A stretch of 64,000 nt of DNA from Rhodanobacter sp. LX-99 (GCF_018599185.1 NZ_JAHFVL010000001.1:1922001-1986000); one strand, 5' to 3'; shown: positions 58,031-64,000, counted from the first letter of the stretch. Notes: generated from the sequence alone by a model not told the origin. Made by a program: numbers and translations.

Positions 58031-58489
58031 GGGGATGACTCTCTCCGTAGGGTTGCGGGCTGCGTTGCCCGACGTGGCGCGCAGGGCGCGCGCAACGGCA
58101 TGGCGCGGTTCCGCCAACATGCCGGACATCGGGTTCGCTTTCCAGCCTGCACGCCGGCAGGTTAAGTCGATGCATAAGCCAGGCCGCGCGGGAGTTGACG
58201 CGACCGGGGCAGGAACCTGCGCTGGCGCTTGAACGACAGCGCAGGTTCCGTCGGGGAATTTTCGCAGGCGCGCGGCACGGCCGGGCGACACCTGCGACAG
58301 CCGGGAATCGCTCCGTCCTGCGTGCATGGCTGACCAAACGAAGGAACCGGCCTATCGCTGGACGGGGGGCTTCCACGAAGACCGTCTGCGCGCCCTGCCT
58401 TTCACAGGCAAGGTTGACCGTGCGTCCCATGGCGCGCGTCCGATGCACCGTGCCCGCCGGTGCGACCATGCTTTGCCACTCGGTGAGCG
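58031..58489. other. Non-coding gap between zwf and the cassette array
   Basis: No convincing gene on either strand. It should contain the zwf promoter. The one clear structure is the inverted repeat at 58212-58249. No attC-like sequence was found beyond the stop codon of the last cassette gene at 58490. Confidence 0.6.
58212..58249. repeat. Perfect 13-bp inverted repeat upstream of zwf
   Basis: Arms GGAACCTGCGCTG and CAGCGCAGGTTCC separated by 12 bases, followed on neither side by a T-run. It could be a regulator site, a terminator without U-tract or a repeat element. Confidence 0.7.
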
Positions 58490-58912
58490 TCACCCGGGGG
58501 AGCGTTCTCGAATTCGATCTGTGCCCTCGATGGCGTTGCCCAGTTCCTGGCCATACGCCACTTCGAGAGTGTGGCCATCGGGGTCTCGAATAAGTGCCCA
58601 GTACCCGACTGGCGGCCCCGAATCTTCTGGCTCACGGATAAGACACTGTTCTTGCCGGGCAAGCTGGCATAGCTGATCGACGCCTTGGCGCGACGACACG
58701 CCGACGCCTAGATGGGCCATCGGAAGGAGGGGTTCTATCGGTCCCGAGGTTTCAATAAGAACGACGGCGAAAGGCCTGGTGCGATCACTGACCCAAACCA
58801 CACCCGGACGCCGGTGCACGGCTTGCATGTTGCCGTACTTTGCATAGAACGCTTCGCTCGCTGAAAGCGAATGGACTGGCAATGCGATGTGGGTGAGGCC
58901 GACGTCTGTCAT
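58490..58912 (-). CDS. VOC (glyoxalase/dioxygenase fold) protein, terminal cassette
   Basis: 140 residues of the vicinal oxygen chelate superfamily: THIALPVHSLSASEAFY at the start, AHLGVGV in the middle, and RDPDGHTLEVAYGQE at the end. H8, the His of AHLGV and the Glu of LEVAYGQE are likely metal ligands. Substrate unknown; family members include glyoxalases and antibiotic resistance proteins. It lies at the distal end of the cassette array, and no attC follows its stop codon. AGG of the degenerate attC core is 7 bases upstream of the ATG. Confidence 0.82.
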   Translation of the reverse strand: MTDVGLTHIALPVHSLSASEAFYAKYGNMQAVHRRPGVVWVSDRTRPFAVVLIETSGPIEPLLPMAHLGVGVSSRQGVDQLCQLARQEQCLIREPEDSGPPVGYWALIRDPDGHTLEVAYGQELGNAIEGTDRIRERSPG

Positions 58913-58917
58913 AAGTG

Positions 58918-58974
58918 GCCTGGCGCAGGATTCAAGGGGCGGCGAAGCCGTCCGCCTTGAACGGGATGTTAGGT
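58918..58974 (-). repeat. attC site 1 (degenerate outer core)
   Basis: 57 bp. The R'' core holds the stop codon of the GFA gene (GTTAGGT on the plus strand). The opposite core is decayed to GCCTGGC instead of GCCTAAC. The inner inverted repeat (GGCGGCGAAGCCGTCCGCC) matches the other sites. Confidence 0.8.
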
Positions 58975-59418
58975 GCCGAGCGTGACCAGCTCAACATCCG
59001 GAACCCACAGTTGCGACCATCGTGCGATCTTTTCGCCAGGGGCCAGCCATTGCGGCGAAGCCGGGACCGCATTCCCAAAGCCGGTGGGCCCCTCCAGTGA
59101 CCGTGCGTTGACAGCTCCGTAAATGCGGGCATTGTGCTCGAAGACGACGGCAACCAGCACCCCGCACCGGCCGCACAGCAGGAATTCGGCGGTATTTGAT
59201 CCCTGCCGATACCGCCGCAGCGTATCTGGGCTCTGCATGATGACGGACAGTTGCCCGGCCGGATCCGAAACGTAGGCGGCACCGTGCTTTTGACAGAACG
59301 AGCAGTCGCAGGCCCGAGGAACCGTGCTCGCCGGCTCCAGTGCGGTTGAAAAGGCCACGCGAAGCTGACCGCAGTGACAGCCACCCCGAAACGCAAATGC
59401 ATTGCTCAATGGCGACAT
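58969..59418 (-). CDS. GFA-family (CENP-V/GFA) zinc protein, cassette
   Basis: 149 residues with the GFA cysteine pattern: GGCHCGQLR, CDCSFCQKHG and LCGRCG, which bind zinc. The family is named after a glutathione-dependent formaldehyde-activating enzyme, but most members have unknown activity. Its TAA stop lies inside the attC core at 58968-58974. A second, different GFA gene occurs further along the array at 60874. Confidence 0.85.
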   Translation of the reverse strand: MSPLSNAFAFRGGCHCGQLRVAFSTALEPASTVPRACDCSFCQKHGAAYVSDPAGQLSVIMQSPDTLRRYRQGSNTAEFLLCGRCGVLVAVVFEHNARIYGAVNARSLEGPTGFGNAVPASPQWLAPGEKIARWSQLWVPDVELVTLGT

Positions 59419-59431
59419 CGTTGCACCTGGA

Positions 59432-59489
59432 GCCTGACGCCGGGAGTCAGGCGGGCGGCGAGGCCGTCCGCCTTGAAGAATGGTCAGAC
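59432..59489 (-). repeat. attC site 2
   Basis: 58 bp with cores GCCTGAC and GTCAGAC in place of GCCTAAC and GTTAGAC. The compensating changes in both cores keep the ends complementary. The TGA stop of the ABM-like gene lies inside the R'' core. Confidence 0.78.
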
Positions 59490-59798
59490 GGCATTTTCGA
59501 TGGCCGTCACGACGAAATGTTGAACCAACGGCTCGAACCCCAACAAGTAGTCTTGATCTTCAGGGTAGTACTTGGCCTTGAGCATATCGTCTCCCGCGAA
59601 AGCACGAATGCTCTCCTCCGATTCCCAATGCGTCACGGTCAGGAAGTGCGTAACCTCAGCCTCGTCTCGCCGAAGCACGGCAACGCTCAGGTTGCCGGGA
59701 ACCGAGCGGTAGTCTGGAACGGCCCGCTGCTCGAGGAAGCTCGCATAGGCATCGGCCTTCGAGCGTGGTGTGACCCCGTGCCACATGCGGCAAATCAT
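59484..59798 (-). CDS. ABM-like dimeric alpha-beta barrel protein, cassette
   Basis: 104 residues similar to antibiotic biosynthesis monooxygenase-domain proteins: ICRMWHGVTPRSKADAYASFL, then VAVLRRDEAEVTHFLTVTHWES. Such proteins are small dimeric barrels, some of them haem or quinone monooxygenases; activity here is unknown. The ATG at 59796-59798 has its own GGAG 6 bases upstream; a TTG at 59810 would add four residues. Confidence 0.75.
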   Translation of the reverse strand: MICRMWHGVTPRSKADAYASFLEQRAVPDYRSVPGNLSVAVLRRDEAEVTHFLTVTHWESEESIRAFAGDDMLKAKYYPEDQDYLLGFEPLVQHFVVTAIENAV

Positions 59799-59814
59799 GA
59801 CAATCTCCAATGTC

Positions 59815-59871
59815 GTCTAACGCTGGAGTTGAGCGGCGGAGCAGCCGTCCGCCTTGAACGAATGGCTAGCC
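59815..59871 (-). repeat. attC site 3, sharing a core with site 4
   Basis: 57 bp from GTCTAAC to GCTAGCC, with the conserved inner arms GGCGGAGCAGCCGTCCGCC. It has no gene of its own: the next attC begins in the same core. It may be an empty cassette or the result of a deletion. Confidence 0.78.
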
Positions 59872-59911
59872 ATCTGCCGGGGCCTCCGTCAGCTGCAACG
59901 ACTCGTTAGCC
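59865..59911 (-). repeat. attC site 4 (short, divergent)
   Basis: About 47 bp from the shared core GCTAGCC to GTTAGCC. The inner sequence differs from the common type of this array. The TAA stop of the DUF120 gene is inside the right core. Confidence 0.6.
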
Positions 59912-60382
59912 GGCGACCGCGGATGGTCGTGCCGCCTCTGTCGTTCCGCCGGCAGGCACCTCCAAGGTTACCTCGTCGCCGTCCTCGAGCCGAAAGGCTG
60001 CCCGCAACCCGACCGCCGCCACGATCTCGACCACCCACGGGTCAGGCCGATCTCGGGCCGCCGTCGTTGTCGTCCACAGAAACGCGCGCTGCCCACCCAG
60101 GTTCCGCAGTCGGCACGGCAGCAGCAAGATGTCCCGCTCACCACCGTACTCCTCGCGCCCAAACCAGACCAGGTGGGGCTGCAACTCGGGTGCGTGCCAT
60201 TCGAACACCTGCGGAAGCGCGAGGTTCAGCGAGCCGGGGAACACCGGCATACCCAGCTTCCGGCTGTAGGCGGCGTTGAACCGCTGCAGCCAGCGCGACG
60301 CATCGCCTTTGCCGGGCTGCACGCGTCCGACCAGCACTCGCGATGTCGAGAACTCTGCAGGCATTTCCGAAGACGTATGCAT
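59906..60382 (-). CDS. DUF120 (CTP-dependent riboflavin kinase-like) protein, cassette
   Basis: 158 residues. The stretch VLVGRVQPGKGDASRWLQRF, then LGMPVFPGSLNLAL, resembles the G-x-V-x-x-G-x-G and PGTLN motifs of archaeal RibK (DUF120), which phosphorylates riboflavin with CTP. The C-terminal EDGDEVTLEVP also fits. Whether this bacterial cassette protein binds flavin or a nucleotide is unknown. The ATG at 60380-60382 (MHTSSEM) is preferred; an ATG at 60412 would read through half of an attC. Confidence 0.7.
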   Translation of the reverse strand: MHTSSEMPAEFSTSRVLVGRVQPGKGDASRWLQRFNAAYSRKLGMPVFPGSLNLALPQVFEWHAPELQPHLVWFGREEYGGERDILLLPCRLRNLGGQRAFLWTTTTAARDRPDPWVVEIVAAVGLRAAFRLEDGDEVTLEVPAGGTTEAARPSAVAG

Positions 60383-60383
60383 T

Positions 60384-60407
60384 GGCCGGTTGACCGAGAT
60401 GTCAGGT
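60384..60407 (-). repeat. attC half site upstream of the DUF120 gene
   Basis: The sequence GGTTGACCGAGATGTCAGGT matches the right half of other attC sites (CTTGAACGAGATGTTAGG) with a few changes. The left half is missing, so cassette mobility at this junction is probably lost. Confidence 0.6.
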
Positions 60408-60421
60408 GCCATGCCGCATCC

Positions 60422-60793
60422 TTACACCGCCCTTCCTTCGACGTGACTTGAAAGAATGGTAAGGACCCCACCGCCCGGTTCGCGAACGGTGAAGCGCTCG
60501 TGATGAATTGCTGGAACATTCTCTATTTCCGTTGGCACAAACCCTGCCGCAGAGAGCCGTCGATGAAACGCGCGAAGGTCATCAACCATCAGATCGAACG
60601 GTGCGACTCCACCGGGCACGGTGCCCTTGGGGAAGATTAGCAGGTGCGTACCACCCCTAAGCTCGAAGATGGCCATCTCGGAACCCCGGAACACAGAGCG
60701 CATTCCAAGTGTGACCATGAAGTCGGCGCTCTCCGGGATTCGATCGCTTTCGAGAACAACGTGCCCGATCCAGATTTCCGGTAGAGAGTTCAT
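60422..60793 (-). CDS. VOC-family protein, cassette
   Basis: 123 residues with VOC features: WIGHVVLESDRIPESADFM, RGGTHLLIFP and PFDLMVDDLRAFHRRLSAAGF, ending in REPGGGVLTIL. His and Glu metal ligands are only partly conserved. Unrelated in detail to the first VOC cassette. A GTG at 60802 could extend it by three residues. No complete attC follows its stop codon, only the half site at 60384. Confidence 0.8.
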   Translation of the reverse strand: MNSLPEIWIGHVVLESDRIPESADFMVTLGMRSVFRGSEMAIFELRGGTHLLIFPKGTVPGGVAPFDLMVDDLRAFHRRLSAAGFVPTEIENVPAIHHERFTVREPGGGVLTILSSHVEGRAV

Positions 60794-60819
60794 ACCACGC
60801 ACACACCCGATTTATGGTA

Positions 60820-60879
60820 CCTAAACGCCTGAATTAAGCCGCGCCGCGAAGCGGCGTCGACTTGAATGAATTGTTAGAC
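60820..60879 (-). repeat. attC site 5 (aadA-like type)
   Basis: 60 bp with core GTTAGAC, which holds the GFA gene stop codon, and inner stem GCCGCGCCGCGAAGCGGCGTC. Read on the minus strand (GTCTAACAATTCATTCAAG...) it closely resembles, from memory, the attC of the aadA resistance cassettes. This fixes cassette orientation as minus. Confidence 0.88.
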
Positions 60880-61266
60880 CGCATCCGCAGCACCTTCTTG
60901 CATGAACTGCTGGGCCGCGGACTCCCAGTTTTGCCCGTCAAATGGGCGAATCTTCAGACTGGATAGGTCAACACCGTCAATACAGCGCAGATTTACGACC
61001 CACCTCGTTGGGGCGATTCTCGGGCGGCTGAAGGGGCTGGTGCCACACTCTTTGCAGAAGTAGTGCTTGGCCGTCATGGTGCCAAATTGGTAGACGCCGA
61101 GGTCGGCCTCCCCAGACAGAATGCGAAAGTGCGCATTGTCGGTGCCGTGCCAGATGGCACCTTTCATGTGGCAAATCGAGCAGTTGCACTCAATGGCCGT
61201 GCCAATACTACCGTCAACCTCGAAAGTGACGCGCCCACAATGACACGAGCCCTTGTGCGTTTGCAT
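60874..61266 (-). CDS. GFA-family zinc protein, cassette
   Basis: 130 residues. Zinc motifs GSCHCGRVTFEV, CNCSICHMKG and CKECGTSPF are complete; IRPFDGQNWE near the end is typical. Probably a better GFA representative than the one at 58969. An AAGGA site lies 8 bases upstream of the ATG, inside the cassette. Function unknown beyond metal binding. Confidence 0.88.
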   Translation of the reverse strand: MQTHKGSCHCGRVTFEVDGSIGTAIECNCSICHMKGAIWHGTDNAHFRILSGEADLGVYQFGTMTAKHYFCKECGTSPFSRPRIAPTRWVVNLRCIDGVDLSSLKIRPFDGQNWESAAQQFMQEGAADAV

Positions 61267-61285
61267 GCCGGAATCCTTGAGCGCG

Positions 61286-61345
61286 GTCTAACGCCTGAAT
61301 CAAGCCGAGCCGCGAAGCGGCTTCGGCTTGAATGAATTGTTAGGC
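61286..61345 (-). repeat. attC site 6 (aadA-like type)
   Basis: 60 bp from GTCTAAC to GTTAGGC, nearly identical to site 5 in its inner stem (GAGCCGCGAAGCGGCTTCGG). The TAA stop of the DNA glycosylase gene lies in the right core. Confidence 0.88.
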
Positions 61346-61780
61346 GCCACCCGACGCCCGCTCCCATGATGCCACTGGTCCAGGTTGTCGGCGAAACAGT
61401 GGATGGCACGCTGGTGTAATCACATTGCTCCAGTGTGTGAACACGGTTGGATTGCGGGCCGCCAGCTTGTGCTGCAAATGGGTCCACTCATACGCGAGTT
61501 GACCGGAGCTGACTGGGATGACTTGAACGGCCCGAACAGGCCCGACCTTGGACCGGTCGAAGGAATAACCGCGCTTAGTGGCCTCGTCATGGACTGACGC
61601 CAGATACGAGTTGATGGCCAAGCGCGAGTGAGGGTGCGCTTTGAACCGCTCCAGCTGAGGATGATTGGTGTAGCCGCGCGTCTCGTTGCGTAGAACGGCC
61701 TTTGCCAGTAAGGCCTCGCGCCATAGGGCCACTAAACCCTGTGGATCGAGATACTTTGGGTGCAATGACCAGAGACGCAT
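61340..61780 (-). CDS. Pyrimidine-dimer DNA glycosylase (T4 endonuclease V-like), cassette
   Basis: 146 residues of the Pyr_excise family: MRLWSLHPKYLDPQGLVALW, then REALLAKAVL and HPQLERFKAHPHSRLAINSYL. T4 endonuclease V uses its N-terminal amine as nucleophile and a Glu near residue 23; E22 in WREALL is the likely equivalent. It would repair UV-induced dimers. The core of attC site 7 supplies AGGTG in front of the ATG. Confidence 0.85.
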   Translation of the reverse strand: MRLWSLHPKYLDPQGLVALWREALLAKAVLRNETRGYTNHPQLERFKAHPHSRLAINSYLASVHDEATKRGYSFDRSKVGPVRAVQVIPVSSGQLAYEWTHLQHKLAARNPTVFTHWSNVITPACHPLFRRQPGPVASWERASGGA

Positions 61781-61788
61781 GAAGTGGC

Positions 61789-61848
61789 ACCTAACGCTGG
61801 AGTTAAGCGGCGCGCGGTACGCGCGTCCGCTTGGACGAGTAGTTAGGG
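61789..61848 (-). repeat. attC site 7
   Basis: 60 bp from ACCTAAC to GTTAGGG; the hairpin tip reads GCGCGCGGTACGCGCGTCCGC, a variant of the common stem. Confidence 0.85.
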
Positions 61849-61855
61849 CGCTGGC

Positions 61856-62188
61856 TCACAGACCGCCCCGCATGGCCAAGCCAAATAGACGTGCAGCCTC
61901 CATCGTGCTGCTTGGGCCGACGTAAAACACTTGGCCCGCAGCCACGCACACGACAAAAAGCAATTGCGAACCAAGAAACAGTGCCGCGTGCGATAGCCAG
62001 CGACGAGGTGAAGATCGCGAGCGCACCAAAACAACAGTGAGACCAATCGCGATGGCGGACCAAGCAAAGGCCTGCTTGACCCACACGTAACCACCAAACC
62101 ATGCGAACGCGCCAAGCCAGAAGCCACCGACTGCAAGCAAGGTGAATCCGATTGCTGTCGAGACGCGCGAGGATGAGTGGGTATCCAT
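61856..62188 (-). CDS. Small membrane protein, cassette
   Basis: 110 residues with three or four predicted helices (about 11-30, 34-55, 65-90). No family recognised. The ATG is 3 bases from attC site 8, so AGGG of the core is the only ribosome-binding candidate. The TGA stop lies 7 bp outside attC site 7. Confidence 0.72.
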   Translation of the reverse strand: MDTHSSSRVSTAIGFTLLAVGGFWLGAFAWFGGYVWVKQAFAWSAIAIGLTVVLVRSRSSPRRWLSHAALFLGSQLLFVVCVAAGQVFYVGPSSTMEAARLFGLAMRGGL

Positions 62189-62190
62189 AG

Positions 62191-62247
62191 CCCTAACGCT
62201 GGAGTTAAGCGGCGGCGAAGCCGTCCGCCTTGAACGAGTGGTTAGGC
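62191..62247 (-). repeat. attC site 8
   Basis: 57 bp from CCCTAAC to GTTAGGC with the common inner arms GGCGGCGAAGCCGTCCGCC. A good reference copy of the main attC type of this array. Confidence 0.9.
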
Positions 62248-62270
62248 CGAAAATAGCTGAAAGAGCCACG

Positions 62271-62564
62271 TCAGGACGGCCGCAAAATAATGGCATAGCC
62301 GACTAAGGAAAGTACCCCTTGGGCCGGCGTGAACTTGCGGCGATATGTGACCCGGCTGCCCATAGGACCAAGGATTTTTCGGAAGTTAATCGGTGCCAAG
62401 TACCAAAGCGGTGCAACAACCAGGAACCCGAGACTCGCAACAAGAAGCGAGGTCTTGCTTGTGTGCTCCCAAGCGAAGAGAAGGGATGCGGAAATGAGTA
62501 GAGCAATCGCTAGGCTAGCTATAGCCGAACTCTTGGGTGCGCTGGTTGTGTCTTGATCGTCCAT
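62271..62564 (-). CDS. Small membrane protein, cassette
   Basis: 97 residues. Two or three hydrophobic segments (about 13-31, 38-58, 82-95) with a basic stretch RVTYRRKF between. No family recognised. AGG of the attC core GTTAGGC stands 8 bases before the ATG. Confidence 0.72.
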   Translation of the reverse strand: MDDQDTTSAPKSSAIASLAIALLISASLLFAWEHTSKTSLLVASLGFLVVAPLWYLAPINFRKILGPMGSRVTYRRKFTPAQGVLSLVGYAIILRPS

Positions 62565-62570
62565 GTGTGA

Positions 62571-62627
62571 GCCTAACGCTGGAGTTAAGCGGCGGCGTAG
62601 CCGTCCACCTTGAACGAGATGTTAGCG
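62571..62627 (-). repeat. attC site 9
   Basis: 57 bp from GCCTAAC to GTTAGCG, main type. Confidence 0.9.
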
Positions 62628-62640
62628 CGCAACCTTACAG

Positions 62641-62922
62641 CTACGATAGCGCCAGAATGGCCATGAAAACCAAGGCCAGAACTACCGTGATTGTCATGGA
62701 GTGCTTGATGTAGATGTTGTACCACCGTGAGCTCTCCTGGGGTGTTAGAAGGCGTAGATACATGGGCACGTAGCGCAACGGTCCAAAGTTGAAGAACGCA
62801 TCGCTCCCAACTTTGCCGCCAGCGTCGTTTACCCGCAAAAGAACGACGCAGAAATACAGGGCCGTGAACAGCACGATGTCAGCGGCTAGGGCGATCCAGC
62901 TGTAGATGAGCAGCGTCGACAT
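62641..62922 (-). CDS. Small membrane protein, cassette
   Basis: 93 residues. Two helices (about 4-28 and 74-92) flank a polar loop with LRYVPMYLRLLTPQESSRW. No family recognised. The ATG lies 4 bases from attC site 10. A longer frame running upstream crosses that attC and is rejected. Confidence 0.72.
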   Translation of the reverse strand: MSTLLIYSWIALAADIVLFTALYFCVVLLRVNDAGGKVGSDAFFNFGPLRYVPMYLRLLTPQESSRWYNIYIKHSMTITVVLALVFMAILALS

Positions 62923-62925
62923 GAG

Positions 62926-62981
62926 CGCTAACGCCTGAGTTAAGCGGCGGCGAAGCCGTCCGCTTGGACGAGGAGTTAGAC
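62926..62981 (-). repeat. attC site 10
   Basis: 56 bp from CGCTAAC to GTTAGAC. The arm CGCTTGGACGAGGAG differs slightly from the main type. Confidence 0.88.
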
Positions 62982-63179
62982 GGTTGCGACGCAGCACGCT
63001 CGGGCGACGATGTGGGCGCACGACGAACGCGAAGGTTGAGCAACCAACCACCCCAAAACTGCCAGCTCTGAAAGCTCAGGCTTGCGACGACACTGCGCGA
63101 AATGCTGCGGCGGCGACGGACGACAAGCCAGCGCGAAGCTGAGCGAAACACACGATACGACAAACCAACACGAGCTGCC
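62982..63179. other. Cassette without a convincing gene
   Basis: About 200 bp between attC sites 10 and 11. A minus-strand frame from a TTG at 63163 runs through attC site 10 and has no ribosome binding site; no plus-strand frame stands out. It may be a non-coding cassette, hold a promoter or small RNA, or carry a decayed gene. Confidence 0.6.
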
Positions 63180-63236
63180 GACTAACGCTGGAGTTAAGCG
63201 GCGGCGAAGCCGTCCGCCTTGAACGAGTAGTTAGAG
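63180..63236 (-). repeat. attC site 11
   Basis: 57 bp from GACTAAC to GTTAGAG, main type. Confidence 0.9.
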
Positions 63237-63246
63237 CGCACGCCAC

Positions 63247-63537
63247 TCACAGCATGCTCCAGATAACAGCGATTGCGGGTAGAAAGCCTAACGCAGCGCA
63301 AACGCAGGAACGAACTTTGGCTGCAGTAAAACTGAAACCGGAAAGACAAAGTGCAATCAAGATGCACACAACACCGACGCCCAGTACTGCAATTGATAGG
63401 TGCCGAGCGGCTTCGATTTGTGCGCGCGGAACAGAGGGCGAGGGATCACCGAGTTGCGACGTGACGCCGAAGAAGGCGAGCAGCCAACCAGCCACAACCA
63501 GAATCAAAGCCAGATTTGCTGCCGTAGTCTGCTTCAT
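63247..63537 (-). CDS. Small membrane protein, cassette
   Basis: 96 residues with about three helices (about 8-27, 47-66, 75-95). No family recognised. GTTAGAGCCT before the ATG offers GAG as ribosome binding site. The sequence is clearly lower in GC than the chromosome to the left. Confidence 0.72.
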   Translation of the reverse strand: MKQTTAANLALILVVAGWLLAFFGVTSQLGDPSPSVPRAQIEAARHLSIAVLGVGVVCILIALCLSGFSFTAAKVRSCVCAALGFLPAIAVIWSML

Positions 63538-63540
63538 AGG

Positions 63541-63598
63541 CTCTAACGCTTGAGTTAAGCGGCGGCGGTACGCCGTCCGCTTGGACGAAATGTTAGCC
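63541..63598 (-). repeat. attC site 12
   Basis: 58 bp from CTCTAAC to GTTAGCC, with tip GGCGGCGGTACGCCGTCCGC. The TAA stop of the partial gene lies in the right core. Confidence 0.88.
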
Positions 63599-64000
63599 TT
63601 CATCGCGAGGCTTTTGTGGCAAGAAGGCTTTGCCCTTAACGGCGTATTCGGCGAGAGTTTTTAGCCGCCTAAAGTGGGCCGCGAGCAATTTCGCTGTAAC
63701 AAGAGGGCTTCCAGTTCTCTGATTGAGCTCATCAAGTCGTTGAAAGCCAACATAATTGGCTAGATCCTGTGTTAGTCCTTGAAGCTCTTGTATCTGAGCC
63801 CTCGTAAGACGAATCTGCTCGAGTTTGGCCTTCGCTGCCTCAGAGTTAATGTTGTAAATCGTTCTTTGGAGTGCGGAGTAACACTTTGTTACCGTCGTGA
63901 TAGAGCCCGCAATTGCAGCGACAGACGCCGCCACTTGCACCGCTGGATTGAGGTTTAAAAGAAGATCAATCCAACCGGGGGAGGCATACCTTATTTCTGT
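63593..64000 (-). CDS. Unknown cassette protein, 5' end outside window
   Basis: At least 135 codons are open to the right edge; a GTG at 63940 is a possible internal start, but the frame continues without a stop. The visible part has a short hydrophobic stretch (VQVAASVAAIAGSITTV) followed by helical, charged sequence (AKAKLEQIRLTRAQIQELQG) that could form a coiled coil. No family recognised. GC content is low for this genome. Confidence 0.6.
   Translation of the reverse strand, partial: TEIRYASPGWIDLLLNLNPAVQVAASVAAIAGSITTVTKCYSALQRTIYNINSEAAKAKLEQIRLTRAQIQELQGLTQDLANYVGFQRLDELNQRTGSPLVTAKLLAAHFRRLKTLAEYAVKGKAFLPQKPRDEG

Noticed and set aside
62879..63163. 94-codon minus-strand frame across attC site 10
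   Set aside because: It begins with TTG, has no ribosome binding site, and its last third translates the attC palindrome and the start of the next gene.
58490..64000. CRISPR array as explanation for the regular repeats
   Set aside because: Repeats of about 57 bp at 200-500 bp spacing with genes between them and paired core ends are attC sites; no short unique spacers.

Overview
This window looks like chromosome of a GC-rich gammaproteobacterium of the Xanthomonadales, most likely Rhodanobacteraceae (Rhodanobacter or Dyella-like). That is an inference from gene content, gene order and codon use: lptM-dapF-DUF484-xerC-hslVU, rsmG close to parAB, TonB receptors paired with tryptophan-halogenase-like proteins, and Xanthomonad-type palindromic repeats. 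No rRNA or tRNA gene was recognised.

Layout. 1-15.3 kb is housekeeping: hslU (cut by the window edge), hslV, xerC, a DUF484 gene, dapF and lptM on the minus strand; a RimK-like ATP-grasp ligase with a divergent GNAT acetyltransferase; aroE with a YkgJ-type gene; a small phosphatase-like gene with a gamma-carbonic anhydrase; prlC; a cold-shock gene; xthA; a UPF0149 gene; a pirin. 15.3-25.6 kb is a seven-gene minus-strand sugar operon: lacI, TonB receptor, halogenase-like gene, secreted glycoamylase-family (GH144-like) glucanase, binding protein and two permeases, several joined by 4-bp ATGA overlaps. Its missing ATPase and a GH1 beta-glucosidase lie at 31.9-34.5 kb as a divergent pair. Near-identical LacI-type operators stand in front of both loci, so they probably form one regulon for a beta-linked glucan or glucoside. 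Between them lie an SPFH gene, rsmG and a lower-GC island with a BlaI/BlaR1-type regulator pair and two secreted hydrolases. Genes at 34.5-49.2 kb include parA, parB, a glycosyltransferase, a patatin, a WYL regulator, hemC, a YccA-like gene and a tripartite RND efflux operon.

49.4-58.0 kb is a minus-strand central-carbon operon transcribed zwf, HAD phosphatase, tal, pgi, pgm, tkt. It joins oxidative and non-oxidative pentose phosphate steps to hexose phosphate interconversion.

58.5-64 kb, to the window edge, is an integron gene-cassette array. It has twelve recognisable attC sites of 47-60 bp plus one half site. Small genes, all on the minus strand, sit between them: two VOC proteins, two GFA-type CxxC zinc proteins, an ABM-like protein, a DUF120 (CTP-dependent riboflavin-kinase-like) protein, a pyrimidine-dimer DNA glycosylase, four small membrane proteins and one partial unknown. 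attC orientation puts the integrase and attI, if present, to the right of the window; the array's distal end abuts zwf. Many cassette stop codons lie inside the attC R'' core, and several start codons seem to use the neighbouring core as Shine-Dalgarno sequence. The array is the most unusual part of the window.
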